Positions 7,143 through 17,297 of a DNA stretch of 64,000 bases are shown here, in pieces. Source of the stretch: Anaerobacterium chartisolvens (GTDB lineage: Bacteria; Bacillota; Clostridia; Acetivibrionales; DSM-27016). The notes under the pieces are model-generated. The model did no database searches. It was not told the origin of the DNA and was given only the letters and a program-made list of their open reading frames with translations. Numbering within the stretch: position 1 is the first letter of the stretch; each line of letters begins with the position of its first letter. A program made the translations under genes and the position numbers. The stretch lies in the NCBI RefSeq assembly GCF_003337415.1, contig NZ_QPJT01000026.1, positions 1 through 64,000 on the forward strand. The letters are read 5' to 3'.

Positions 7143-10100
7143 TTAATTTATCTCTCCTGCAATCACTAAAACCTTCTCTAAAATTCCCATCAGCTCTCCT
7201 CTGGTTATGATGTCTTTAGGGCCGAAAGCAGTCGCGCTTTTACCCTCGACCATTCCATTCTGTATTGCAAACCTCACCCTTGAAGTGTTTACCGCAGCAA
7301 CTCCGTTTAAGTCACTGTAGCCTGAGGAAAATCCGCTGTCGGGCTTACTTTTTTCACCTGTTTTAAGCTCATACAGCCTTACCGCCATTACCGTTGCCTT
7401 CTCTCTTGTGCAGCCTGCAGAAGCATTAGAAATATCTGCCGGAGCTATAAATCCGGCCTTGGCTGCAGTACTCATGAAATCTGCGCCGTAGCTGTATCCG
7501 TAAACGTCCATAACAAGCTTTATGCCATCCGATACAGTCAGGCTTTTAGAGGGACGGAAAGTTCTTCCCGACACGCTTTTCAGATTATAAACAGAAGCTA
7601 TTTTTGTTATGGAATCCTCATATCTTGTACCGTAGATATCGTCAAAAAATGCTTTTCCCGTATCCGCCGCCGCTATGCCTCCGGGTATTATAGTCTCAAA
7701 GCTCAAATTCCCCCTCTCATTGTCTATGTCAAAGGTGTTTGAGCTGCCTGCCTTTTTCCATTGTCCCGTGCTGTCGTCATACACATAGCCGGAGGTTATT
7801 CCTTCCTTGTACCATGTGCTTCCGTCATATGGCACAATTACCTTCAGCGGCTTATTAAAAGCATTTACAGGTATTGAGTTCCCTCCGTCATATGCTGATA
7901 CCTCAAGCCTTACTACATTTGTCTTGAAGTTGACATTCTGCTCATCGGTTCTTGTGGCGGTGTCGTTAAGCACCAGAGATATCTGATAGTTAAAGCTGGG
8001 CGACGATATTTTTACCAAATTATCGGTAAGCACTTCAGGTCTTATTACAAACCGACTGCCCTTTATTGATATTATAAGATTCTCCTTTAACACGCTTAAT
8101 GAATTAAAAACCTTGTTGGAAACAAGAATGTTTATTCTCTCGGTATTTGCGGGAGGACTGCCGGCATCGAGCTTATAATCAAGAACGTTGTCATTTTTAA
8201 TATGCTCCACAAACCTGTCTGCATTTATTCCGGTAATTTTAATGCTCCAGACATTTTTTACCGCGCTGCTGCCCTTTACTATATAATCCCCTGACGCAAT
8301 ATCCTCTATGTCCTCATCGGAATCATAATCGTCATCGCTTCTTTGTGTTCTTACGGTAATGCTCTGAGTGGGCTCGGATCTGAGCTGTGTTACGGGATCA
8401 TATGCATACAGTCTTGCAAAATACCTGAAGTTGGACCTTAAGCTATCCACCTTAAGCTCTGCGGCAGCTCCCGCGCTATATTCCTTAACATCCTTATAGT
8501 CTATTCCACCCGTTACCTCCACGATATACTGCAGACCGTTTTCCTGAATCCATTCAAAGGTTATGCTGTTCTTTGTGACGGCATCCTTAGAGTTTTTTAC
8601 CCCAAAGCCCCTTGGGGTGTCTGGAGCAGTCTGCGCAAGTGTCTTTACCGGCAGTGAATCGCTCCACTCGGAAAGGCTTGTCAGTGTGTCCTTTTTTGCT
8701 TCGGCCTGTATGAAAAAGTAGTATATTGTGCTGGGCTGAAGTCCTTGTATCCTTAAGTAGCTCCGTCCCGAATCCTTTATCTGCTTGGCGGTGGTGGTAA
8801 TAGTATTTCCTGCCGCATTTACATTATCAGTGGTGCCGTATTTTAAATGGTATGTATAGTCATCCCTTATATTCCATCCCAAATCCACATAGGTGTCCCC
8901 TGCCTGATAATAAGTGAATTCAGGCACTGTGGGCTTCTCCACATGAATAACGTCATCAGGATAGGTTGTCAGCAGAAGGGCATCCGAAGGGGGCGATGTA
9001 AGGTTCTGGCTTACTCTGGACGCTCTCACCCATATAATGTATTTTGTATTTGGGGTAAGTGCCGTAAGCGGAATGTTAACATTATGCCTCTTATTGTCAA
9101 AATTCAGCGTCACATCCTCGGCAGCGTCGTTGGCTGTGACAGGAAACCCTATAACCTTGTTGGCGGGAAGATTTTTAAGGGTGTCAAGATTCATGCCCTC
9201 CTGATATTCAATGCATCCCACATCCAAGGTAACGCCATTTTCTCCCGAATCATACTCCACTATGCGGTATGTCTTGCCAAAATTTTTCAGCTCAGGGTCA
9301 CTGGGATCTTCAAAAATACCATCATTCATTTTTGAAAAATAGTCTCTTATCTGCTGGTGAGTATAAATGGGGTCGGCGTCAGCGCCTGACGGCAAATTCA
9401 AGGGGTCTATATGCATCCATCTCCCCTCTGACTCAACATACTTTTCATACCACTTGTTTTTTACCTGAATAGTGGCACTGGTGTTTTTAATGGTTTCCGC
9501 CAAAACAACAAGAGGGGGCCTCCCCGGCACCAAAGGCTGATCAATAGAGCCGTCGGTAGGAGTTACAACCACCTTTATTGCCGGAAGGGATCTGTATTGC
9601 ACGCTTTGCAATATCCCGTCCCTCTCCTCAAGGTAGGTTTTTCTTGCGGCAAGCTTTACATAATAGGTATGATTGGGAGTAAGATTTTCTATTTTATACT
9701 TATAGCCTATGTGGTTGTGATCCTCCATCACGTAGTTTTCGTCAGGGGAAAGCCTGAGCTCGGTTCTGCTGGCTTCAGGCGGATTATCTATCTGATTGGG
9801 ATTATCCACTATCCACATATCATATATAATGCCGGTATCCACCGACCCATTCGCTTTTTTGGGAAGCCTCCACAATATAGTGGCAGTCTTGGGGGCAAGC
9901 TCTCCGGGGAATATCCTTCCGTCCTGCAATTGATCGCTGTAGGATATAATAAGCTTGCCGTCATAGGTTTTAAATTCGTCCACAAGCTCGGGAGCGGCGG
10001 GAACAGCCGGTATTTCCTGCTCACGGATTAAAACCCTGTCCGAAATAATCTGCACGGTGGGAGGGTATATAGAAACTCCGTTACGGGTTACCTCCGCCCT

Positions 10101-11087
10101 TATCATGTAGTAGTTGTTATCCTCTCCGGGAGGCACGGTAATAAATGTGCTTGTGCCGCTGTCAATGGATATTCCCACCGGCATGTTGTTAACATACTTA
10201 TATATATAATATCTTACAATAATATCGCCGCTTCCCAGCCCCGTAACCACAGGGGTCCAGTCAAGCCTCCATATAGTACCCTCTTCCGTTTCGGACATTC
10301 TGGTGGTTTTTACCAGTATATAGCTTGAAACAGGGAGAACATCTGTCGAAGGATTGTATACCACTCCCTCCTCAACAATCTCAGGCTCAATCTTTACATA
10401 ATAAACTCTGGCAGGGTCATTAACCTGATGTATATACTCAAGCTTTCCCGTAGACTGGTTAACGGTAACAGGCCCGTTAGGCTCAATCTGGCTGCTGCCT
10501 ATATAGATGGGTATTGTGTTGGCAAAGCTGCTGTTATCGGATACATACAATTTGTAGCCTATTCTGGAGCCTGAATTCCAGACATCATCCCACTCTATTC
10601 TTATCTGGTTAGTTCCGTAGGAGGCAACCGTCATTCCTATATCGGTAAGCACCTTTACCGTTTTTGATGGCGACGACTCCGGGCTGGTATATGATACATC
10701 GCCGATGTTATACGTATAGAAGGCCTTTGCATTTATCAGGTAAAAGGTTCCCGAAGCAAGTCCCTTCATCCTGAAGGAGGAGCTTCCTGTAGGCACACTT
10801 CTGTCCCTTATCTGCATGGGCCTCGCCGGTCTGTATGCCTTGTTTATTTCCTGAACATAAAAGTTAAGGTAAGGCGTTCCCATAGGTGAGCTAAGAGGGG
10901 GCCACCCTAAATCCACATAGCATTTGTTTGCCGCGGCATCAGTTCTATCCGTTCCCGTGGACTGTACGGTAAGATCCTGCAAAGGGGGCTGGGGATCTGC
11001 CCCGTATACCCTTTCGTCAAATAAATTCACCTGCACTGCCAATATAACCGCAAGCACTATGCACGCTGCTTTTTTCAATACTCTCAT
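7143..11087 (-). CDS. Giant secreted fibronectin type III / S-layer homology protein (1314 aa)
   Basis: A signal peptide (RVLKKAACIVLAVILAVQV) is followed by many FN3-like units, recognisable by recurrent L.P.T.Y...V.A phrases such as LTPNHTYYVKLAAR, LQPSTIYYFFIQAE and LTPNTKYIIWVRAS. An acidic linker (DDDYDSDEDIED, about residue 920) leads to a non-FN3 module and then SLH-like repeats from about residue 1160 to the end (GYSDLNGV, RVRFAIQNGMV, FGPKDIITRGELM). SLH repeats anchor proteins to pyruvylated cell-wall polymer, so this should be a surface protein. It starts 30 nt after the 1689-residue neighbour with the same architecture and is probably co-transcribed with it. The binding partner is unknown. 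Confidence 0.88.
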   Translation of the reverse strand: MRVLKKAACIVLAVILAVQVNLFDERVYGADPQPPLQDLTVQSTGTDRTDAAANKCYVDLGWPPLSSPMGTPYLNFYVQEINKAYRPARPMQIRDRSVPTGSSSFRMKGLASGTFYLINAKAFYTYNIGDVSYTSPESSPSKTVKVLTDIGMTVASYGTNQIRIEWDDVWNSGSRIGYKLYVSDNSSFANTIPIYIGSSQIEPNGPVTVNQSTGKLEYIHQVNDPARVYYVKIEPEIVEEGVVYNPSTDVLPVSSYILVKTTRMSETEEGTIWRLDWTPVVTGLGSGDIIVRYYIYKYVNNMPVGISIDSGTSTFITVPPGEDNNYYMIRAEVTRNGVSIYPPTVQIISDRVLIREQEIPAVPAAPELVDEFKTYDGKLIISYSDQLQDGRIFPGELAPKTATILWRLPKKANGSVDTGIIYDMWIVDNPNQIDNPPEASRTELRLSPDENYVMEDHNHIGYKYKIENLTPNHTYYVKLAARKTYLEERDGILQSVQYRSLPAIKVVVTPTDGSIDQPLVPGRPPLVVLAETIKNTSATIQVKNKWYEKYVESEGRWMHIDPLNLPSGADADPIYTHQQIRDYFSKMNDGIFEDPSDPELKNFGKTYRIVEYDSGENGVTLDVGCIEYQEGMNLDTLKNLPANKVIGFPVTANDAAEDVTLNFDNKRHNVNIPLTALTPNTKYIIWVRASRVSQNLTSPPSDALLLTTYPDDVIHVEKPTVPEFTYYQAGDTYVDLGWNIRDDYTYHLKYGTTDNVNAAGNTITTTAKQIKDSGRSYLRIQGLQPSTIYYFFIQAEAKKDTLTSLSEWSDSLPVKTLAQTAPDTPRGFGVKNSKDAVTKNSITFEWIQENGLQYIVEVTGGIDYKDVKEYSAGAAAELKVDSLRSNFRYFARLYAYDPVTQLRSEPTQSITVRTQRSDDDYDSDEDIEDIASGDYIVKGSSAVKNVWSIKITGINADRFVEHIKNDNVLDYKLDAGSPPANTERINILVSNKVFNSLSVLKENLIISIKGSRFVIRPEVLTDNLVKISSPSFNYQISLVLNDTATRTDEQNVNFKTNVVRLEVSAYDGGNSIPVNAFNKPLKVIVPYDGSTWYKEGITSGYVYDDSTGQWKKAGSSNTFDIDNERGNLSFETIIPGGIAAADTGKAFFDDIYGTRYEDSITKIASVYNLKSVSGRTFRPSKSLTVSDGIKLVMDVYGYSYGADFMSTAAKAGFIAPADISNASAGCTREKATVMAVRLYELKTGEKSKPDSGFSSGYSDLNGVAAVNTSRVRFAIQNGMVEGKSATAFGPKDIITRGELMGILEKVLVIAGEIN

Positions 11088-11117
11088 ATCCGTGTCCTCT
11101 CCTAAACAATATGTTTA

Positions 11118-14100
11118 TCAAAGCCCCATAACCTTTACCATCGAGTCTATTGCCTGAGCCCGTGTAATGGAGGATTTGGGCTTGAAACTGCCCGTCTCGT
11201 CCGTAGACATTACCTTTAAGTCTATAGTCATCATTACAGAGCTGTAATACTTTGAGCCTATATCATCCTCATCCGATACAAATATATTTTTAGAGGGCCT
11301 GAGATTCTGTGAGTTCAGTCCCTTATTGGAGCAGTATACCTTTATAAATATAGCTGAGGCCTCCTGCCTGGTTATGTCCTTTTTCAGTCCTGCGGTGTTT
11401 ACAATGCCGTTTAAGCCCATCTTAGACACCTTCTGCTTAATGTCCGCTCCCGCGTTGGCCTCAGTCTTTGCCATGACCTTTTCATACAGCAGCACCATCT
11501 CCTCTACCGACACATTCATCTCGGGATTAAACGACTTATCTACCCCTGCAAAGACACCTCTCAAATCATATTTTGATAAAAATTTGTCTATGCTCTCTTT
11601 AGCCCAATAATTTACAGGCAAGTCGCTTGCAGCGGTTATAACCGCAAACACACCGTATTTTCCCGTTCTCTCGGCGCTCAGCACCAGTGCGTTCGAGGCA
11701 GGCCGGCTTATATTTTTAGTAAGCTTCTGCCACCTGTCAACTCCGTCATAGTTAACATAAGGGGTGTTTATTCCCTTCTTGACAGTATACACCAATTTTA
11801 CTCTCATAGCGTTTCCAAAGGATGTCATGTACTCCTTTGCAACAACCATTCCTCCCGAACCGTTAGTCCCCTCGACAGTTCTGCCTATATAATCCGAAAG
11901 CTCGCTTTCGGTCTCTTTTATCAGCTGATCCATAAATGCGTTAAGCTTTTGCTTTGTTTGGGTATTGTCAAAATAGGGGTTTGACAGCATATCTCTTTTT
12001 TGCTTAACAATGCCCGTCTTGTCGTTGTACATTTTGTCATAGAATTCCTTCTTAAGGGCTTCATCCGTCTTTGAGCTTCCAAGCACCTGCACCTCAAGGT
12101 CATTTACCTTTGAAGCAAGCGTGGCGCCTTGCGGCAAGGTGGAAGCAGGATAATCCCCCCTTGTAACGGTAAGCTTAAAGAATACCTCCTTAACTCCGGA
12201 CTTCTTTTCAACCGCCTTAATTTCAGCCATATTCTCCACATCAAGGGTTCCCGGATTTATGGTATACTCCGCTTCAACGGTTTTTACCACAAGGCTTCCG
12301 TTCTGGGCATTCAAAACATTGGCAACAATCAGAGGCACATATATTACGTCAACACTGATAGCGGGCTTAAGTGTTGATATGTCTATTACGCAAGGAGTAT
12401 CGGGACTGCCCTCTATGACATTTGAAACCCTGTCGCCTTTTAAAAGTATTTTTGTTGCTTTGGTGCTGCTCATTTCAACTCTCCAGTACAGTGCCTCCTC
12501 AAGCTTTGAGACCCTGTCCAAGTATGTCGCCTCCTTATTCGTATCGTCGTCCTCATCGTCATAATCATCCTGACTGAATTCCGTCCTGCTGTCCACAGGA
12601 CCGGCATACTTGGAATAAGCCGATGGCCTCTGAGACTCTTCAGGGAGGCTGTCATTCAAGGGATCGTTTTTTACCGTCCTCACCTTAATATAGTATTTCA
12701 TATTGGATTTGAGAGGCTCCTTAACCACAGTACCGTCAGCATACTTTACCGTAACTGTCTTTATTCTGGCATAATACATGTAATAGTCGGTGCCCAGAGT
12801 CTGCACAGTTTTCTCAGCGTATTGGCGAGCCGGGACAAGGTTATTGTTTCCCGGAGTCTTAAGGTTTACATTCTGAAATACCTCCAGATCCGAAGGCTCC
12901 AGAACTGTATACTCCCCTGCCTCGGGAGTTTTTATGGCTATTTCAAAGCCTGTGTAATCATCCAAAGGGATTCCCCTCCACTTTACCTCCAGCTCATGGT
13001 AAGCGTCTCTGGTCTTTAACGAAAGCTGCCTTATCAGAGTATCCTGCGTTCCAATACATACCTTTATATCATACAGCGTATCGGTCTTTAGCTTGGGTAT
13101 CCTTCCGTAGAATATGCTGCCATCCTTTATCGCTGTATATTGCGTCCTTGTGAGAAGTGTATATTCGCTGTCCTCACTCTTTTTCAAGTATATCTTGTAT
13201 TCCTCCGCCTGCTTGGAGAGCTCCCCCCTCCACCAGAAGCCAAGCTGAGCGTCATTCACAGGCTCCAAAAATGTGGGAGCCTCCACCTGCGTTGTAGTGA
13301 CAGGTATGGAAATCCAGACGCTTTGCTTTTGGTTCACCGCTCCGTCCCATATTTCGGCCCTTAAGCTGAAGTAATACAGCTTATTGGGGAACAGCCACTT
13401 ATTTATCGAAAGCGTATACGTTTCCGTAACGCCGTTATATGCAAAGGTATATGCGTCTATCTTGGGGTTCTGGTTCTCGGTAAGGTTAAGTGCAGGGTCC
13501 AGCGTAAAGCTCCTGCTGTCGCCGTCAATATTCTTATCAAGATTTCCGAAATAATCTATAAAGCTTTTATAAATTCCATCGCTGTCATACAAAAGAGAAA
13601 CATCCTCCCTGCGGCCCACCTCTTTGGAGGTGCATACAAGAGAATACCTTACGGCGTTCTCTCTCTTTGCCCACGTGAAGGTTACCGACTGCCCTGTAAG
13701 CATAAAATTGCCCTCCCCGTCCAAGGCAATGTCAAAGTCCGCGGGGGCAATAGGCCTGTCTGCGGCATCGTCCGGGTCCTGCATTTCATCCCTGTCCGTT
13801 GTAACGGACAATATTGAGGTTGAAACGGCAGGGTTTAATGGGTACAGGGGGTGTTCAATAAAAAGCCGCGTTTTCACCTTAAAGTAGTAGGTTGTGTTGG
13901 ACTTAAGCCCTTCTCCGAAAATATCATACGGGTCTATGTAAACCCCGCTTGCCGGATCGGTATAGCCCACTCCGGCTCTGAAGCTGCTTATCCCCGCCCT
14001 TATATAGGAAAGCTGTGTATTATCGACATTCTGAAAGGCTATATCCGATCTTTCATCATCGGAGGGGGTGTTCATACGCTGCGTCGTCCCTATCATTACA

Positions 14101-16187
14101 AAGGACTCGGGAGCTGTTCTGGTACTCATGTAAAGGTCATAGTACACTCTGTCGTTTGCCGTATGGTTGAAGGAATAATCGTCCCAGTTTATATTCACCT
14201 TGTCAAACTGAAGCACTATGGTATCCTCAGTGGGCTGTGAGGCTGTCTTGAAGTTTCCCGGCAGGGGAACATCCTTCTGGGCTGCGGCAACGGTTGTAAA
14301 GCTCGTGGTTACAGACCTGTCAGACATATAGCCCTGCGTATTTTTTGCGTCATAGTGGCCCCGGTTTTCGCCCTTGGTTGTATATACCTGCAAATAATAG
14401 GTCTTGTTTGTCAGCAGAAAATCCGGGTACACATTTCCGTCGGCATCCGTCTCATTGGGGTTGAAATCCTGCTCAGTATCGTCCCACTGTATGCCTTTAA
14501 ACAGATCGGCTCCCTTCATGGTAAACTCCAGACGGCTGCCCCTGTCTATAATGGAACCGGCCCGCGCATTCACATAGCCCATAAGCCTGTATTTTACATT
14601 GAAGCTTCCGTATGTCTCCCCTCCAGCTTCAAGAGGGTATGTCACGCTGCTGTCTAAATCATTCTGGTTTATATTCAATATGAAATGAAAAACGATATCC
14701 TGATCGGGGTCTGTAATTGTCTTTATCTGATCCCATTGTGACGGCTTATCCCAGGATATGGTTACATCACTGGTCTTGTTAACCACGTCAGCCTTTGCCA
14801 CGGCCAAAACATTCCTCGGAATGGGAGGCCTGGATATATCGTTCCTTATTGTATAGGGAGTTTTGAGTGATTCCAGCCTGTCGCTGGTTGCGTTGGACTT
14901 GACCACCACCCTGTAAAAAACCTCGTTTTCAGGGCTTATGCCCTCTATAAGCGTGTACTGGTACGGTCCCGTAAAATAGGTTCCGTCCATTACCTTTCCC
15001 TTGTCCCTAAAAGCCCCCTGATTCCAGTCACTGTCCTGATCCGACGGGAAGCTGCATAGCTGAACCTCATAGTATAGCTGAGGCATATTGAGATTGCCCT
15101 TGTTTATCCTGTATATTTTTACGTTTACATTGTCCAGAGAATCCTTTGTAAGGGCAAATCTTATAGGGGTATACACATAGGACAGCTCCCCCATTGTGGC
15201 CAGATTGCCAAGGGGGCCTGAGGAAAGGCAGTTGATATATGTCCCCGAAGCGTTGAGAGGAAGCGTATTCAAGCGCATGTAATATACCGTACCGGGGCGT
15301 ATGTCCTTATGGGGAAGAACAAAGTTATTGTCGCCTATACCAGAAATGGCGTCCGGCAGGACCTTGTCAAGCTCTCCGTCAGAGGGATTCCCATAGCTGT
15401 TTGCCGCCACCTGAGCCGTGGTTGGTAAAACAGCACCATCCTCTTTAATGCCCAAAAGGTAGAAATAATATGAGTTTCCGTCCCTTTTCACCCCGGAGGT
15501 TCTTGAGCTGTCACCCGCAACTCTCGCCGTATAGCCTCCTCCAGACTGCCATGCTATATCCACATCCGCCCGGTTTGAGCTGTCCGCCACCGTTACCTTA
15601 TAATTGAAGCTTTCTATCCCTGAGTTCAGCATTTGAAAGCTTGTTACGCTGTCCATGGGAATGTATCCGGCAGATCCGTCATATACCTTGGGTATATTCC
15701 AGCTCACCTTAAGAGAAGGCATAATACCCGATTCACTTCCCCCACCCGTATTTTCGACAGGCTGCTGGTGTACAATTTCAGCATTGAACGATATCTTAGG
15801 AAGGCAGTTAACAGAGCCGGTGGCTATTAAAATCCCTGTTCCGCTCTCTCCTCCCGCAGCGTCATACATGCTAACCGCTATATCATATATGTAGTCAGAT
15901 TCTATTTCGTCTATCGTAACGGAGGACATCGTCTGCGAGGCACCCGAAGCACTTACCGCCACGTCAACATACTGTGCGGTATCTCCCGCGGCAGGCTTAT
16001 GATACTTAAGCTGCACCGATCTTACATTTGCCGTATTCCATCTTATGGTAAGCCTCTTATTTTCATACCCGCTGACAATCAGTGCCGCCGTGCCTGCCCC
16101 ATGAGCAAGCTGTGCCAGATTGGGGCACATTCCGTATGTTATGTTTATTATTAATACTAAGGCAAGAAGCTTTTTAAATATCCTCAT
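11118..16187 (-). CDS. Giant secreted fibronectin type III / S-layer homology protein (1689 aa)
   Basis: The product has a signal peptide (MRIFKKLLALVLIINITYGM), a long array of FN3-like units (for example LKSNTTYYFKVKTR, LFPNKLYYFSLRAE, LKSNMKYYIKVRTV), an acidic linker (DDYDDEDDDTNKE, about residue 1210), and a module that recurs in the downstream paralogue. Three SLH repeats (about residues 1525-1689) end with SSITRAQAIDSMVKVMGL. It is predicted to be displayed on the cell wall through SLH binding. ATG 16187 follows GGGGGTAATGTA. The shared order of domains with the 1314-residue gene suggests tandem duplication followed by divergence. No catalytic motif is visible; adhesion or S-layer scaffolding is inference. 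Confidence 0.88.
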   Translation of the reverse strand: MRIFKKLLALVLIINITYGMCPNLAQLAHGAGTAALIVSGYENKRLTIRWNTANVRSVQLKYHKPAAGDTAQYVDVAVSASGASQTMSSVTIDEIESDYIYDIAVSMYDAAGGESGTGILIATGSVNCLPKISFNAEIVHQQPVENTGGGSESGIMPSLKVSWNIPKVYDGSAGYIPMDSVTSFQMLNSGIESFNYKVTVADSSNRADVDIAWQSGGGYTARVAGDSSRTSGVKRDGNSYYFYLLGIKEDGAVLPTTAQVAANSYGNPSDGELDKVLPDAISGIGDNNFVLPHKDIRPGTVYYMRLNTLPLNASGTYINCLSSGPLGNLATMGELSYVYTPIRFALTKDSLDNVNVKIYRINKGNLNMPQLYYEVQLCSFPSDQDSDWNQGAFRDKGKVMDGTYFTGPYQYTLIEGISPENEVFYRVVVKSNATSDRLESLKTPYTIRNDISRPPIPRNVLAVAKADVVNKTSDVTISWDKPSQWDQIKTITDPDQDIVFHFILNINQNDLDSSVTYPLEAGGETYGSFNVKYRLMGYVNARAGSIIDRGSRLEFTMKGADLFKGIQWDDTEQDFNPNETDADGNVYPDFLLTNKTYYLQVYTTKGENRGHYDAKNTQGYMSDRSVTTSFTTVAAAQKDVPLPGNFKTASQPTEDTIVLQFDKVNINWDDYSFNHTANDRVYYDLYMSTRTAPESFVMIGTTQRMNTPSDDERSDIAFQNVDNTQLSYIRAGISSFRAGVGYTDPASGVYIDPYDIFGEGLKSNTTYYFKVKTRLFIEHPLYPLNPAVSTSILSVTTDRDEMQDPDDAADRPIAPADFDIALDGEGNFMLTGQSVTFTWAKRENAVRYSLVCTSKEVGRREDVSLLYDSDGIYKSFIDYFGNLDKNIDGDSRSFTLDPALNLTENQNPKIDAYTFAYNGVTETYTLSINKWLFPNKLYYFSLRAEIWDGAVNQKQSVWISIPVTTTQVEAPTFLEPVNDAQLGFWWRGELSKQAEEYKIYLKKSEDSEYTLLTRTQYTAIKDGSIFYGRIPKLKTDTLYDIKVCIGTQDTLIRQLSLKTRDAYHELEVKWRGIPLDDYTGFEIAIKTPEAGEYTVLEPSDLEVFQNVNLKTPGNNNLVPARQYAEKTVQTLGTDYYMYYARIKTVTVKYADGTVVKEPLKSNMKYYIKVRTVKNDPLNDSLPEESQRPSAYSKYAGPVDSRTEFSQDDYDDEDDDTNKEATYLDRVSKLEEALYWRVEMSSTKATKILLKGDRVSNVIEGSPDTPCVIDISTLKPAISVDVIYVPLIVANVLNAQNGSLVVKTVEAEYTINPGTLDVENMAEIKAVEKKSGVKEVFFKLTVTRGDYPASTLPQGATLASKVNDLEVQVLGSSKTDEALKKEFYDKMYNDKTGIVKQKRDMLSNPYFDNTQTKQKLNAFMDQLIKETESELSDYIGRTVEGTNGSGGMVVAKEYMTSFGNAMRVKLVYTVKKGINTPYVNYDGVDRWQKLTKNISRPASNALVLSAERTGKYGVFAVITAASDLPVNYWAKESIDKFLSKYDLRGVFAGVDKSFNPEMNVSVEEMVLLYEKVMAKTEANAGADIKQKVSKMGLNGIVNTAGLKKDITRQEASAIFIKVYCSNKGLNSQNLRPSKNIFVSDEDDIGSKYYSSVMMTIDLKVMSTDETGSFKPKSSITRAQAIDSMVKVMGL

Positions 16188-16436
16188 TACATTACCCCCA
16201 GATTATAAAGCGTATATTTTAATTTTAGAATATCTGCCTTAAAAGGCATCAGAATTTTAATTTGCCGCTAATATTGTAATCCCTGCAATATTAGCAATAT
16301 TAAGCTACCATCAAGGCATATGCCAATGGAAATTCCTATGAATTTATATCGTCATAACTTAATCAAAAATTTAGATATATGCTATAATGTAACCATATTG
16401 TAATTTAACCTGTGAGATAAAAGACGGAGGATTTAA

Positions 16437-16958
16437 ATGGGTGTGAAATATGCCGGGCTTGGGCTGCTTATGCTGCTGGCACTTATCTGCGACTATAAAA
16501 TCTACAGGATAAAAAATGCCGTTGTCGTGCCTTTTATAGTAGCCGGCATATTAACAAACACTGTTCTGGGCGGGCCGGAAGGCTTAAAGAGTTCTATCTC
16601 AGGAATATTGCTCCCCGTACTGCTGCTGATAGTGTTTTTTGCTCTCAGAATGCTGGGGGCAGGAGATATTAAGCTGTTCAGTGCCGTAGGCTCAATAATG
16701 GGGGCAGAATTTGTCATGTATGCAATGGCGTATTCATTTATTTCGGGCGGAGTAATAGCCGTGCTTATTATAGCCTTAAGAAAGAATGGCAAAGAAAGGC
16801 TCCGGCACCTTGTGGCATATATAAAAAGCTGTTTTCTCAGCTTTTCGCTGCTTCCCTATACCGATTTTGAGGATAAATCGGACGGTGCCAAATTCCGCTT
16901 CAGCTATGCTATAGCCTGCGGCACATTAATTCAGATTATTGCGGCCTTTTATTTATAA
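16437..16958 (+). CDS. Prepilin peptidase, A24 (CpaA/TadV-like)
   Basis: This 173-residue membrane protein belongs to the A24 aspartic protease family that processes type IV prepilins. The two catalytic aspartates are visible: Asp19 in LICDYKIYRIKN and Asp77 in the GAGDIK motif. About six hydrophobic segments are present. It lacks the N-terminal methylase domain of classical PilD, which fits the short CpaA/TadV type. The RBS GGAGGATTTAA precedes the ATG. No pilin, pilus ATPase or secretin gene lies nearby, so its substrate must be encoded elsewhere. Its end overlaps the convergent 77-residue ORF by 23 nt. Confidence 0.88.
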   Translation: MGVKYAGLGLLMLLALICDYKIYRIKNAVVVPFIVAGILTNTVLGGPEGLKSSISGILLPVLLLIVFFALRMLGAGDIKLFSAVGSIMGAEFVMYAMAYSFISGGVIAVLIIALRKNGKERLRHLVAYIKSCFLSFSLLPYTDFEDKSDGAKFRFSYAIACGTLIQIIAAFYL

Positions 16959-17169
16959 TAATCTGGTTCCTCCCATTTCTGAAGGATTTTTTTACATCAT
17001 ATCCTTTTGATTCGAGGGCATTATAAATGTCATCCGTCTGGTTAAAGTAATTGTTGCCTATGTCCAGGACCAGCGTTTCACCCTCCTTGAATTCGTTTAA
17101 AATATTACTTAGCGTTGCATCAGTATTCATTATGCTTTCAGCGTTTATTATTTTTTCATTCCTCTCCAT
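16936..17169 (-). CDS. Small hypothetical protein, 77 aa
   Basis: The ORF starts at ATG 17169 behind a near-ideal RBS (GAGGAGGAAGCAT ATG), which argues that it is real. The product is soluble, acidic in its first half and basic at the C-terminus. It contains ATLSNILNEFKEGETLVLDI and then ALESKGYDVKKSF. The 'thin slice' of a repeated ESKGYDV-type segment recalls small Clostridial proteins near sporulation genes, but I do not recognise a family. It converges on the prepilin peptidase and overlaps its last 23 nt. Confidence 0.6.
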   Translation of the reverse strand: MERNEKIINAESIMNTDATLSNILNEFKEGETLVLDIGNNYFNQTDDIYNALESKGYDVKKSFRNGRNQIIINKRPQ

Positions 17170-17297
17170 ATGCTTCCTCCTCGCAGATACTTGATTAACT
17201 GTTTGGCAGTTAACTGCCTTGGCTGTGGGACCCTTCACTTATATTGTTATCAAATATGTGCTATTATATAAATAAAATTCACATGGGACGAGGTAAA

